Assembly (NCBI GenBank): GCA_026936325.1
Contig: JAPTHN010000109.1
Span: 124,001 to 188,000 of the forward strand
From: Platynereis dumerilii
Taxonomy: Eukaryota; Annelida; Polychaeta; Phyllodocida; Nereididae
Length of the DNA stretch: 64,000 nucleotides
Direction of reading: 5' to 3'
The notes beneath the pieces are model-generated. The model ran no database searches. It saw only the letters and a program-made list of their open reading frames with translations, and was not told where the DNA came from. A program made the position numbers and the translations under genes. Below, in pieces: positions 12,277 to 24,056 of the stretch (positions are counted from its first letter, which is position 1; each line of letters starts with the position of its first letter).

Positions 12277-14109
12277 CTGTGATTTCCTTGATATTAACAT
12301 AATCATATCTACCCAAGGTCAACCAGCTCTCGTGCAAGTCTCGTGACATTGCACTGAAGTCTCGTGTCACATGTAATTACACCTTGACAATGTCAGGCCA
12401 TTTATAATTCCACTCTCACAGAATTCCAATTGTGTCTTCAGAGTGTGGACATTTGACAAGTGCTTATTTTCTGTCATTAACTGCATGAAAACTTCCAGAG
12501 TCAGTCAAAGAATGGAAGCCATCAGGCATGATTGATATGGTTAGTGCACCCTTGAAGAAGCATGTGTGCATTTTGAGTAAACCCAAGTGCTTACTTACAA
12601 AAATCTATAGATATGTGCATTGTATACTATGATATATATTTTGGGTTTTAGAAACGGATTTTAATGATTGTTTTTCATTGTCATATCATAATTATGTAGG
12701 TCACAAGATTGAACAATGCATTGTAGTTAACTCAACATGGAGCTTTTATTTTGACCCAAGGATCAAACCCTACTAGTAACTTTTTCTCTTCATATCATTT
12801 CTGAGATAGTATAATTTTTCAGAAAGTTTGCCTTGGAGAAAGTTGAAAAAGTGACCACTTCTCTTTTTTTTACTATAACCTGATGGCACAGGAGTACTTT
12901 ATGCTGGAGGTCAGGGGGTGTATCTTCTTTGACCTTGGGAATGACCTTCAAGAAACCCCTTGGAGCCCCCTGTGCCAAGCCCCCTGTGCCAGCCTATCAC
13001 CTGATAACTCTAATTTGCCAGGCACTGACAGCTACAAACGACTGGAGCAGACAACTATCCCTGGACTATCATCAAAGGACTGATAGTCAGATCATAATAG
13101 GGTTATGTCTATGGTTATGACGTGGGCTGACAAGTGCATTGCACCCCAGTCACCACTTATATGTAGCATTTTAGAGGCTATTACAATGGGTACATCATTC
13201 AATGGTGAATTCAATAGTGCATTCACTTATTGTTTCTTCTGTCGGGCGCCTTAGTCAGACAGTCAGAATCTATGTTTCAGAAAATTGAGTATTAACTTTC
13301 TGTAGCCTCCTTGAAAAAATCATGAATCTAATGAATGTACCTACTACCTAGTCTTCTGTAATCTGAAAACTTTTTCCCCAGACTGGTGTAGGTGTTGGAG
13401 CAAAGGAAGAGCAACATTAAAACAGTATGGACTAATAAAGAAGGATCAGAAAAACTTTTAAGGAGAGTGGAGGAACTAATTACACCCATTTGCATCGAAG
13501 AGGGCCATTTGTAATCAAAATGTCTATTTTTGTCATGTATGGAATTGCCAATATTGATTATTTAGTTTTAACTAAGAGTATCCAGGAGATACATTGAAGG
13601 AGAGTTAAGGACTATATAGTAGTACAGCATCATAACACATACCTCAGTCAATACCAGTCCAACCTGTTGACATATACCACTTGAGAGAAATGTACACCAT
13701 CAATCTTGAGATGCAGTGGCTGCTGAAAGGCAAGCTCTTATCAATCAATCGATTAGAAGTTAATCAATCTTATCTTGCTGATTAATCTGGATTATCTGCC
13801 TATAATTTTCTGGGTAATCCAATAGGGTTGTGGCCCACATATCTTAGAGATGAAAGTACCATTGAGCTGCTGATAAGGCATGCAGGGCATAGAGACCAAT
13901 CTGGTCCAGTACTAAGTAGTAAGTACCTACTAACTGCATTGTACTTTGCTGCTAACCACTTAGGCCAAAGTTATTGTTTAGTTTATGTACCCAATGAATC
14001 TCAAAAGAAATATTGACCTCTTGATATTAGGTACATGCATATGTGGATGGCTGATTTATTGAAAGTAAGAATCATGTAAATATACAGAGATGGGCATTTG
14101 TAGATGGAA
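12277..14109. other. Non-coding stretch
   Basis: A 17-bp tandem duplication (AGCCCCCTGTGCC) is seen near 12963-12992 and ATCAAT-rich sequence near 13738-13800. The exon-like frame at 12880-12958 (minus) has no acceptor tract and was not accepted. Confidence 0.4.
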
Positions 14110-14290
14110 GATTGCTTCCGAAGTTGATTGACTGATTGGTTGTTTGGTTGATTCAACTTGATTGAGTTTTTGGTTGATTCGACTTGATTGATTTTTTGGT
14201 TGATTCGACTTGATTGGTTGGTTAACTGGCTGACTGGCTGACTGGCTGACTGGCTGACTGACTGACTGACTGACTGACTGACTGACTGAT
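14110..14290. repeat. Tetranucleotide-rich low-complexity tract, (GATT)/(GACT)
   Basis: Degenerate TTGATTGA/TTGGTTGATTC units run into CTGGCTGACTGG and then pure (CTGA)n. It produces a spurious SVSQSVSQS-type frame on the minus strand. Confidence 0.9.
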
Positions 14291-15077
14291 ATTCCAGAAT
14301 TACAAGCATGATCCTTAGGCCAAAGTCACACATGCATCAATTGCATCATGGCATGGAGCAATCATTACTGAGAATTTGAGATGGTGTAAAATACATGAAT
14401 ACATACACAATACAAGTTCGAATCATTTGCATGTCCGTTCACTATTTCTTTGTGGTCTTCATATTTTTAATGCTCATATTTGGCATATTCCATTTATGGC
14501 ATCCTGCATGCCTATGTCAAGATGCAATTATAGTATTTAAAAATACTCTAACGAAGAACTTAGTTTCACAAAATAGTACCCAACAAAAAGCAGAGGGTGT
14601 TGCCCTGGGCTTCACTGAGGCATCCTTCATTCATCATGTCCATATAGCAGTTCGTGATTTGCCTGTTAATGCCAGGAATTTCAAATAAACTGAAATCTCC
14701 CACATTTTCCCCAAACAAGACACATTGGAGCAGCTGTAAAAAGGAAGATGTTGGGTGGTCTGTGTTAAGAATTTAGGAATTAAGACACTCAAGTTTTCCT
14801 TAATCGTCATCATATAACAACAACGATGTAAAAAGTAGATTGTATTTAGGTCTGGAACCTTAGCAAAAACGTCTGTCCGTGCAGCCTTCTTAAAAGATAC
14901 TTATACTTTCTCAGAATAAAAAAAAAGTAAACATGCTGCTTTTCATGTAATTGCACATGGAAGCATGCTTTTCTGAGTCTTTTCAAGTTTTCATGCTAGA
15001 ATGCTTAGCATGTCCAGATGGAATTGCAATTTGAAAAGTTATTAGAATATTAGCCTAGGAATATTAGTATTCCATAC
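14291..15077. other. Non-coding stretch
   Basis: No gene or element is recognised. Confidence 0.4.
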
Positions 15078-15175
15078 TGTTGGCCTTGCAGATCATCCTC
15101 ATAGTCGGGGATCCCTAACCGTACAATGTATTGCGTTAGAGTGAATTCAAGCACTGTGTTGGAGAATGCTGTCGA
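15078..15175 (-). CDS. Candidate internal exon (minus strand), unknown product
   Basis: Acceptor ACATCTTTCAG|TCG with a pyrimidine tract, 98 nt, donor CAACA|GTATGG; phase 0 in, phase 2 out. The translation is STAFSNTVLEFTLTQYIVRL followed by GIPDYEDDLQGQ. The exit phase fits the 10536-10703 candidate. No family is recognised. Confidence 0.35.
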
Positions 15176-16569
15176 CTGAAAGATGTTGAGTATTACTAGC
15201 AGGGCTATGTTATAAAGTTCTAGGAAATTATATGTCTCTGAATTTCCATTTTTTCCATCTCTCTTATCACAGGTTGCATAAATCCTCAAATCTGACGTTT
15301 TATTTCCACTGGGCTTTTAACATAACCTCACGCACACATCATCAAAATAACTGAAACCACATGAGAATGTTTTGAGTTCAAACCATGAGCTAAACTCCCT
15401 GTGCAGCTGTGGAGAGGAAGTGCCAATGATAACTGCCATAAGCCAAAAACCACTGCTTACTTCATGATAATTGAACTCCATTTGCTGCACTTTTAAAGTG
15501 GCTTACCTGTTGGTGATAAACTACCAAGAACTGTTTGGAAATAGTACAGCCCAGGAAATGACTTGGCTTGCTACTAATGCAATAAATCCATGTATATGAT
15601 TTGTCATGAGTTTCTGGAGGTTCGACACATCTGCATCACAATTTTTGTTTAAGAATCTATTCCTTGCTTTTTCCAAAAATTATATACACAGATGCAAAAT
15701 TATACGCCTGTCGTATATGCAATCGTATATGTCTGTGTCTGTAAAACTCTTATATATGTCTGTTTGTCAAACTAATGCATCATATTCTGTCTGTCAAACT
15801 TATATGTCTGCAAAATTCAAATTTATACGTTTGTCAGTCATATCTTGTCTATCTGTCTGCATTATGATCCTGGTGTACTTTTCATCTACCTGCCTGTCCT
15901 ATCTATCTGTAAGATTCATAATATAGGCCTAGCTCTGTATATTTTCTGTCAGCATTTTGTTAGCCTGAAGCAACATGCTGCATGTATACAATTTTACATG
16001 TAGCAAAAGGGGGTGAAAGGGGGAGGGTAAACTTGATGGAGGGGAGGGGTGCACATGTGTGTATCTTGACTAATCGACCGTTTCTTCATGGAAGCTTCAT
16101 TCTCTTGAGCTTATCATTGCATCCGACAGGGGTCAGCACCTTGCAGGGTTCATGTGTTGCCAGGCAAGTTTGAATCTGCCAAAGTGGAATAGCTACCCTT
16201 TTAGCTATTCTTCTACTGTTAAACTTCAGCTGAAAATTGTGTACCAGTGTGGTTTTAAAAGAGAGATGTAATAATATAAGATTACGTGTACCAGAGATGC
16301 AATGATTTACACTTTGAATTTGCACATATTAACATTCAAAATATTCACAGTAATGGATCCGAAGATACAATGTAGAATGTAATGTAATGTAATGCGAGTA
16401 CTGAACGCAGGCTAAAAGCCTCTATGCTCAGATCATTATCAGTCCAATCTGTAGTGCTGGCAAGGTGGTGCAGTCCAATATACATATATGTGCATCCCAG
16501 TCCAATGTACATATGTACATATTTACAATCCTTGTTCTTGCTGTAGTCTTGCTGATAACAGTTTTCTTC
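15176..16569. other. Non-coding stretch with GTCT-rich low complexity
   Basis: Between about 15690 and 15910 the sequence is a degenerate (TATATGTCTGTC)-type tract. An ATGTAATGTAATG run lies near 16375-16394. The frames here are low in complexity. No gene is seen. Confidence 0.45.
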
Positions 16570-16728
16570 TTGAGGGTTTGGCCGCTCATGCTGCCACCAC
16601 CCTCAACCATGTTTAAATACATAATCCACATAATATCCGAATATATCACTCCTTTATGGCAATCAGATAACTGGTATAATCAGTATAATCTTTGAAGGTT
16701 TGGCCGCTCATGCTGCCACCACCTTCAT
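16570..16728. repeat. Duplicated short hairpin with a compensatory stem change
   Basis: Two copies (16570-16606 and about 16693-16727) share the loop TTTGGCCGCTCATGCTGCCA. The first has the stem GAGGGT / ACCCTC, the second GAAGGT / ACCTTC, so one base pair differs on both sides and pairing is kept. The copies are 122 bp apart in the same orientation. Function unknown. Confidence 0.7.
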
Positions 16729-19486
16729 TCCTTATGACTAGATTAATACATGATTAAACATCTTTCAAATAACTACATGTATATATCTACCTGAATGGCA
16801 AAACATTCAAACCATACCTCTTGTGTGAATGTCAGAATGTGTGATGATTATTTTCTCCTTTTAAAAAACAGTTTCCCTTCAGTTCAGTTGGAACTTCAGG
16901 TAATCTCAAAAGTAATTTCACTTCCCAGCAGTACCATATCTGGCCAAAATTAAATTTCAAAAGAGAAATTACCGTTTTTGGCCAAGTTTCCAAAGTGTTC
17001 CCCCATGTTAATCGTTTGTATGCACCTTATCCATTGCAGTGGCAGGAACGCTGAGAGACGAGTAGGGGGGCAATCCATGGACCGACTTCTCGAACAACGG
17101 TCTGAGGAATTTTTCTAAATTTTAACAAATTGCACTTATGAAATTTCGATCTCCCATTTTGGCGTACCCCCAATTGCTTTGTCAACTTGTTTATCACATC
17201 ACAGGGCAAAGGGCTCTGAGAATTTTAAACAAATTGGCCAAATTAGGGAGTTTTTGTTTTTGCTTTAGTTGAAAATATTAGTGTCCTACTAACTGCATGG
17301 GTGCTTAATATTCTTCAACATCATTTGTAGGACCAGGTGGTTTGTATGGTCCATGTAGAGAGGTGTGTGTGATATCCCAGTATATGAATTAGTGTGTGAA
17401 CACCAGTGTATGTGAGTTTTTTGTGTTGCTTTGAAAAAATATTGTGTACAAATACATTAGGCCTGTCTTTGATTCTGCCTGATTGGTTTGTTGATTTTTA
17501 AGGTCACTGGGTCAGGTCATCCCAATGAACCAGATCACGTAAATCCTCTCCTTTCAATTGAATGTTTACAAACATTGCTACTGTTCCTGTTTGTTACACA
17601 GAACGCTGCTGTCTGTTTAAATAAACAAAAGTGCATGAATGTTCAGTGACAAATTTTAAGTTTCAAAAGTGAAAACAAAGGTAGTCTCATCACATTTTGG
17701 ATTTCTGTATTGTTTTAGTATTTTCCACTTGATGGAGCAAAAAATGTGTCCTCATTTCCCTTTAATCTTCAGTGGAAATGCCATGAATTAAGAAAAAACC
17801 ACATTTTACAAACACCATATTTCTGTGGGAAATTTCTGAGTGTCACCTGCTGACAATTATGCTTTTGCCCGGCAGGGGAGCAGTTAGTTCTTGTGAATCT
17901 CACCAGGGGGCATTTTTGAATGTCACATCAGGTTATTGGGTACAGAACACTTTTTGAAATCACAACATAAAAGATGAGAAGTTATTCTTTGGCTGGGGAT
18001 ATTCTCAGCTTGAAAAGAACAATTTTGGGTGCTTCAGGATTTTTAATGACTCTTTTCGTGTAATTCTCTTATCGAAACAACCTATTAGAACTTTAAAAGT
18101 TAAGAAATGAGTCTTCACTCTTCAGTGTAGATCTCAAATATGATCACAAAGGAAACGTCTGACCCAGTTTCTTTAAAACAACAAAGCATATCACAAACTT
18201 GAACTAAATAACTTTAGATAGCCTTGGAAAGTTTATTCAATTGAAAAGTAAATAAGTCCAGGATATTTGGGATTTTTATAAGATTTTTCTCTGACTAAAT
18301 GGGAACATCCCTGAGACAAAGACTCACAACTGTTTGATCATTGTAAAAGTTTCCCCTTGCAGTGCAGCTGCTGTTGATTAAAACAAAGTAAAAGTACCAA
18401 AAAGTAACAAAATCAAACAAACATACAAACAAGTGATGGAAATTGCACATCCTAAAGCAGTGCAGACAGCTGTTGGTTAACAGATAACTTTTTAAGAGTA
18501 ATAGGTTGATGTGGTTGTTCAAATTCCTGACATCCTAGAATTAACTGGAGGCCATTTCCAGGACATTGTACACTGCAGGCTGGGATCTCTTATTTCACAA
18601 AAAGGATCTTTGTGACTTTGTTGTGATTTTGTTTCTCTGGTAATCCCTAAGTACAAGGTGCTGTAAGCTGATGTCATGTGAGAAGGGGTTTTAAGACAAA
18701 AAGAAAATTGAGATATTACAGGGAAAGAGAAAAGAAAACAAAATTGTGGTTGGGGTTCAGTGGGTAAAACTTGTGGTTTGTTGGTTTGTGGTTTTGGGTG
18801 CAAAACTAGGATAAAAGAGATGTAAGGTATGACTTATGGGACTTCTACTGCTGCTGCCTGTGACTGCTTTGATAAAACAAAGATCGCTTGGCTCCAGTTA
18901 CTGATTGAATCAATTACTTGTTCATAACAAAGACCATATATCATGGTCATCAACTTATGGCGCAGCAGTTTACTAGTCAAGTGGGTATGGGCTTCTTTTT
19001 TTCTACAGACCTTGGAAAATCCACCAAAGAAAGTGACTCAATAACGTGATATTGGTAAGGCCAGACTATTTAATTTTTGGCTTCCCGGATCGATCAACCA
19101 TTTTCCATGATCAACAACTGAAATACTGGTTTTTTTTTCAAGAAGACGTGAAAAGCTAGAGATCAATTTGGCCTACACTTGTCTGGCCTAAAGAAAACAT
19201 ATTGAGTCTGTCTGTGAAGCAGTTTTGATTGGATGGCTTCAGTGCCTGTATTTTTACCTGGGGAATTGTCTCACACAAAACAAAATACAAAAATAACTGA
19301 TAGATATCTGATTACCATAAATGCAGTCAAATAAATATAAATATTGATTTTAGGTGAGAGCCTTATCTCAAGATGAAAAGTAAACCTCTTGAAGATGGTG
19401 CTCTCAAGAGTTGACCACTCTTGAATCTTGACCACTTTCAAGTGTCCTCTATTGCCAGCTGCTTCAGGTCATTTTCTTAGTCCCTG
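16729..19486. other. Non-coding stretch
   Basis: No exon with good borders was found on either strand and no repeat family is recognised. Probably intron or intergenic. Confidence 0.45.
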
Positions 19487-19493
19487 AAGACCT

Positions 19494-20483
19494 GGTCACT
19501 GTCAGTGATAGGGGAGGCGGGGGTCAGAAGTCACAAAATTCAGAAAAGGCCCAGAACAGAGCAGGTGTTTGTTAGATCTGAATGACCTTTGGCACAATTA
19601 TGCAGTATTTAGTTGACTATAGTTGTATCACATGATAGCTGCTGTGCTGTAAATAGGCTTTAGTCAGTTCACAATTATTTAAGGCAAAGTCCGCTGTGAC
19701 TTTTTACCCCATGTCAGGGTCAAGAAGTCACAACCATGGGGTAACAAGTCACATGCAATTTTTGTGAACATACAACACTATATGAGGTAATATGCAGACC
19801 TAGACTTGATAGTCATCCTTGTGCATGAAATTTATAGTGAGCCTTCAAAAGCTATCGGCATGCAATGACAATGCACCATCAGTAAAGCCGGCATCAGAAA
19901 TTGCCCAAAGTTTGCGAAATGAAATTTTGCTGTAATGCTCTCTCATCAGTATTATTGATGATAGGTGATGATAAGATTGTAAGCTAAAAGCGTCTAGTGT
20001 GGAATATTTTACTTTCCTTAGCTCAGAATACTGACTTCCCGGTACCCTATGGTAAAATATCACTGTGCTGGGGTGAAATGTCACAGTGTGACATTTCACC
20101 CCTCAGCTGTTTTTTAAATTCAACACATGATCATGGCAACTTGGTGTTCAAATGGCCAAAAATGGGTTCACAGCATGAAAGACAATTATCCACAAGACCT
20201 TGAAACACTAGCACAACTTCCTATGTCACAGTGACCAGACATTAATAGAGAAAGTTCAGGATCAATAAAACCTGTTTGGGACACCAAAAATGCATGAGGT
20301 GGGTAAAAACCCACTTTGCACAATGAGTATAATTTTCATATTCCCTGCAGACCTTCTTCTCATAAAAGTGTCCCAAATTATGATTTAAGCTTAAGAATTA
20401 GGTCACTGCAAGTTGGTCAAAAAGGCCTGTGACTTTTTACCCCTGTGACTTTTCACCCCCTCTTCCCCTATTCAAATGTGACC
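19494..20483. mobile_element. 990-bp inverted-repeat element with internal GTGACTTTTTACCCC iterons
   Basis: Flanked by the direct repeat AAGACCT (19487-19493 and 20484-20490). Ends GGTCACTG and TGTGACC, followed inward by a longer imperfect inverted match (ATAGGGGAGGCGGGGGTCAG against ATAGGGGAAGAGGGGGTGAA). Inside, the word GTGACTTTTTACCCC and variants (for example GGGGTGAAATGTCACA) recur in both orientations near both ends and in the middle. No transposase is seen, so it is non-autonomous. The superfamily is unclear; a 7-8 bp duplication would suit a hAT or P relative. Confidence 0.65.
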
Positions 20484-20489
20484 AAGACC

Positions 20490-20548
20490 TTAGTTCTTAT
20501 AATGACTATACAGTTTCCTTAGTTCTTATAATGACTATACAGTTTCCT
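20490..20548. repeat. 29-bp tandem duplication
   Basis: TTAGTTCTTATAATGACTAT plus ACAGTTTCC occurs twice in a row, immediately right of the 990-bp element. Confidence 0.9.
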
Positions 20549-20601
20549 AGCACCTAAGGTCTTGAGTTAATTCATGCCAATTGACCTTAAGAATCCCAGA
20601 A

Positions 20602-20732
20602 TCAACTTATTTCCACTTCTGACTCTCCACATGTCTCTTCAAATGAGCTTTGGAATGATGGACTTGGTTTGTTGTCTAAATACATGTCACTAGTTGAAAG
20701 ACTGCTGTCAGCTGAGCCAATCCAGCATGGTG
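20602..20732 (-). CDS. Candidate terminal exon (minus strand), unknown product
   Basis: A good pyrimidine-rich acceptor (TTAACTTCATTCTAG) is followed, entering in phase 1, by 42 codons and a stop. The translation includes PCWIGSADSSLSTSDMYLDN and ends SSFEETCGESEVEIS, a serine/acid-rich tail typical of C-termini. It could be an alternative 3' end of the same minus-strand gene or chance. Family not recognised. Confidence 0.3.
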
Positions 20733-21287
20733 CTAGAATGAAGTTAAGATAAATAGAAAAAGGTTTAAGCTGAAAAAAAGTAGGAATGGTCGAATCAATG
20801 AACCCTAAAAATTCAAGGAATAATATTATCATTGGAAGGGAAAACTGAGAGAAAAATTTCAGGAACTTTTTTATGTGGGAGACTTTTAGCCTATTTCTTT
20901 GGCTACTTTTCAGTCTCATGTCATATCCATGCTTTGTTCTCAATTATTTTTCATCAAAATGTCGCATCTTCGACATTAAATTGTATAGGGCATTCACATA
21001 CAACAACATTATATTAGAAGAGGACTTTCTCTGGACTGATCATAGATCTCCAAGATCTCGACCGCTGACCTATCGAATACGCTATAAGACGTTGACCTTA
21101 CTCACTCTTGGCCCTCTACAGGACACCAATTTGACATTGCTTCTGGACTGCTAAGTAGACAGTATAGGCTAAATCAAGTTGATGATCAACTCAACTTTGC
21201 TTCACGTTTCCGAGGTCAATCTTACATTTGACCCGACTGACCTTGGGTAGTGGACGATAAAAGGGGCATTTGCAGTGCTCAGGGCAT

Positions 21288-21801
21288 GCAGGAGGCGGTG
21301 GAGGGAAATTTATTTGATAGAGTTACTTTCCATGCTTGTGGCAACTTGTCGGTTTGTTGTGATAAGCTTGGTTACCATGGAGAAGCATTGGACTCCCAAG
21401 GTGAAGAGTTCACAAGTCATGTGACCTTGCGACACCTGGTGGCAAAGTCATCAATTAGCTGGAGGGGAGATTGAACGCCATCTATCTGAATAGATCTGAT
21501 AGGGCAATCCAAGCAACTTCTGATAAATCTTGATTTGAGGAACTCAAGGTCCTCAGTCTGTGCCTCCTCAAAGCTGATGTGGCGACTGGAGACTAAAAAA
21601 TCAGTGTGGTCAATCCTGAGTTTAAATTGGTCCGGCTGTAACAATCGAATTCTGGCTCTTCATCTTTGGTGAGTTGGCGGGAAGCACCGCCAATGAAAAG
21701 TTAGTACCACTCCTTTGAGTATTGTGATAAAATGAGCAGTGGTATGGCAGGAGGTGATGGATGGAAATTTATTAGATAGAGTTACTTTTCATGCTTGTGG
21801 A
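21288..21801. repeat. Pair of 53-bp direct repeats, about 460 bp apart
   Basis: 21288-21341 and 21749-21801 share the order GGAGG.G.TGGA.GGAAATTTATT, GATAGAGTTACTTT and CATGCTTGTGG with a few changes. The candidate exon at 21426-21635 lies between them. Confidence 0.7.
21426..21635 (-). CDS. Candidate internal exon (minus strand), unknown product
   Basis: Exactly 70 codons, phase 0 in and out, between the acceptor ATTGTTACAG and the donor GCAAG|GTCACA. The translation begins PDQFKLRIDHTDFLVSSRHI, continues SFEEAQTEDLEFLKSRF and ends QLIDDFATRCRK. The composition strongly resembles a real protein. The donor is weak after +2 and the acceptor tract is poor, so borders may be off. I cannot name the family. 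Together with the other minus-strand candidates it suggests a gene reading leftward. Confidence 0.4.
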
Positions 21802-22966
21802 ATCATCTGGAATGGACAAAGTTTAATTTAAAGTTATCAAAAGTTCTGTTACCAACATTGTTCCACCTTTTACTTTGATCTACAGTGTTGGTCCTTGAGA
21901 TATCACTGAATGCTTTTAGATTGGCCTTAGAAGGCTTAGACTCCTGTCATTTCGACACGAGAGCATGGTCTTCGAAGGATATAGAATCTGGTAGAGTGTA
22001 GATTTCAACATTTACCTGCATGATTTTCATTTCATGGACCTTGAAATTTTAGCCAAATTGCCAATGGCTTCAGTTACCTGTCTGGTTCATGTCTGAGGAA
22101 TTGGTGTTAGTTGATTGTGAAGGATCAACTTTGGCAGGTCTGCAAGTGAGTGATAAATAGGGCCCATTGCCTGAAGACTCCCAGCTGGGTGAAAAACTCT
22201 TTCTCCTGGCATGGGTGGTTTTCTCAATTATCTGTCAATCCAGGTATTTTCTAACCTCTATAATGTCTTCCTTGGGACATATTTTGACTGATTGGTCTGT
22301 TTCTTTTCAAAGGGAAAATCATAGGCAAAATATGTTTTAATATGCAGACAGCCAAAAAAAAATCTATACTGGTACTTCTCTTTGATTAGACCCATTTCCA
22401 GTTGTTCACTCACTAAATGTCAACCAGGCTAAAGGGATGCCAAGCTTACTGATGTTTTCACTGCTCATGACAAGTGGAAATTATTGATAGAAAGCAACAG
22501 ATTGTTGTTCTACACTGGTTTGTTAGGTGAAGCTCAAAATAGACAGAATGCAACTTGCAAAATCATCACACAAAGAAGTAGGTTTGAATGTCTCAGAAAA
22601 GTTCTTGGAATTGACTTCAGATCTTCTAAATTTAGTCTGTGTCACTCCGAAATACCTTCCCATATGTAATCGATATGGCCAATTATGCCGATATGATATT
22701 TAATTTGAATGTAAATTGTCTTCGTGAGAAAAATGTCCAAACAGATGACGAAGGCATCCATATCTCATATCATTCTGTCAAGAATGATTCTGAGACTGGT
22801 CGTTCTCATCCGGCAAGATGAGCGACATCACAAGACCAATTTGAAGATGTTGGATGTTTAAAACTATTATGTTGCATGGTGCCACCAATCAAATAAAAGA
22901 TGTCAGTTGATTGGAGCTTTACAACCTGTAGGTATTATGTGCTCCTATCAGGACAGGAGGGCATGT
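21802..22966. other. Non-coding stretch
   Basis: No gene, repeat family or RNA is recognised. Confidence 0.4.
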
Positions 22967-23140
22967 GGTGAAGCCGACATCCAACATGATAGGTCCAGGC
23001 GAACCTGAAATGGATTCGAACATGTGGTGAAGGCGATATCAAAAGGTCCAGGCGAAGCCGAATTGGATTCGAACTCAGAACCCAGCGATTGAAAGGAAGG
23101 CTAGATTGGAAGGCGCAACCAACTAACCTTACCAGTTTCT
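22967..23140 (-). mobile_element. tRNA-derived SINE, minus strand, with internal 54-57 bp duplication
   Basis: On the minus strand there is a TAGTTGGTTGCG A-box-like word (about 23118-23130) and a GTTCGAATCC B-box (around 23065-23074). A second GGATTCGAAC at 23012-23021 and a repeated CATGTGGTGAAG.CGA show that the region after the B-box is duplicated. No acceptor-stem pairing was established, so it is a SINE head rather than a tRNA gene. Confidence 0.6.
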
Positions 23141-23176
23141 TGCTGCAGGGATAAATTAGTCTATTTAAATACCATA

Positions 23177-23395
23177 CGGGGAGAGAGTTGGTCTAGTGGT
23201 AGCGTGCTGGACTGCCAATCGCTGGGTCCACCAGGCTTCGAATCCAGCTCTTGCCGGGTCACCTGGGCCTATGTTGGACGGCTGTTTCAATCATCCTTTG
23301 TCTCATTGCAGTGTCCTCCTCCACTCCTAATTCGCCTACCAAGTACATAAATACAGGCAGTAAAGCCCAAACATCCATCCAATACCATACCATTC
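23177..23395 (+). mobile_element. tRNA-derived SINE, fullest copy of the family
   Basis: The head has an A box (TGGTCTAGTGG) and a B box (GGCTTCGAATCC). The body contains CACCTGGGCCTATGTTGGA and CAATCATCCTTTGTCTCATT, and the tail GCCTACCAAGTACATAAATA ending in CATCCATCC. Shorter copies are at 37516-37655, 41750-41885 and 48057-48135, which supports a dispersed family. It lies back to back with the minus-strand SINE at 22967-23140. Confidence 0.75.
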
Positions 23396-23858
23396 ACCAT
23401 ATGTACAGTGTACTAACTTGACAAACCTCTTGAGCAAACCTATTCCCTGTGGTAGGTATACACTTGTGTGTAGGTAAAGACAAGGGTTGTTCACAGCAAA
23501 AACAGCTCCACCAAACCACTGCACACAGCTACAAGTGTCTGATTGTTTATCACTCCACTCCAGCCTCTTTATCATGGGCAGGTTGGCTGATTCCAGGCTG
23601 AACCACCCAAGCAGTGGCTGAAAAAGGTTTCAATGTTGTGGTGGTGTTTTATATTGAGAATTTGTTCTTTCTGGAGTGTTTTGTAAAAACAGTGTCTTGG
23701 TAACTTTCAAGGATCGATACTATATCTAGAGCACATTCTTGGAGTTTCAAGAGGTTAAGGTGTTTTTCCTGCAGCTTAGCCAATGCCAGTCTATTGGGTA
23801 CCACAAGTAATGGGGTGCTACAAATTGAATTATCAAAGAACTAATTTGTTGATGCAGA
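23396..23858. other. Non-coding stretch
   Basis: No gene is recognised. It ends at the target duplication of the 6.4-kb transposon. Confidence 0.4.
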
Positions 23859-24056
23859 CTACATGTTAGGGTGGTCCTTATACAATGGAAAAAAATACAA
23901 CTTGAAAATGTTTTGCTCTGACCCCCCAAATATCTTCCTTTTGGTAAAAAAATGAGATTTGAAAAGTTTCAAAAAAATCAAAGCATATTTAGAGGTAGCT
24001 CAAAGGCCTTGAAGTTTGTCTCAATTTGGCTTTCAGTCACCAAATCTTGAGGAGTG

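Noticed and set aside
12880-12958. Exon-like minus-strand frame FLKVIPKVKEDTPPDLQHKV
   Set aside because: The upstream sequence is purine-rich with no acceptor tract; the reading is too short to trust.
14001-14333. Minus-strand frame with SVSQSVSQS repeats
   Set aside because: It is a translation of a (CTGA)n tract.
23177-23250. tRNA gene
   Set aside because: It has A and B boxes, but a SINE body follows and partial copies are dispersed; no acceptor stem was found.
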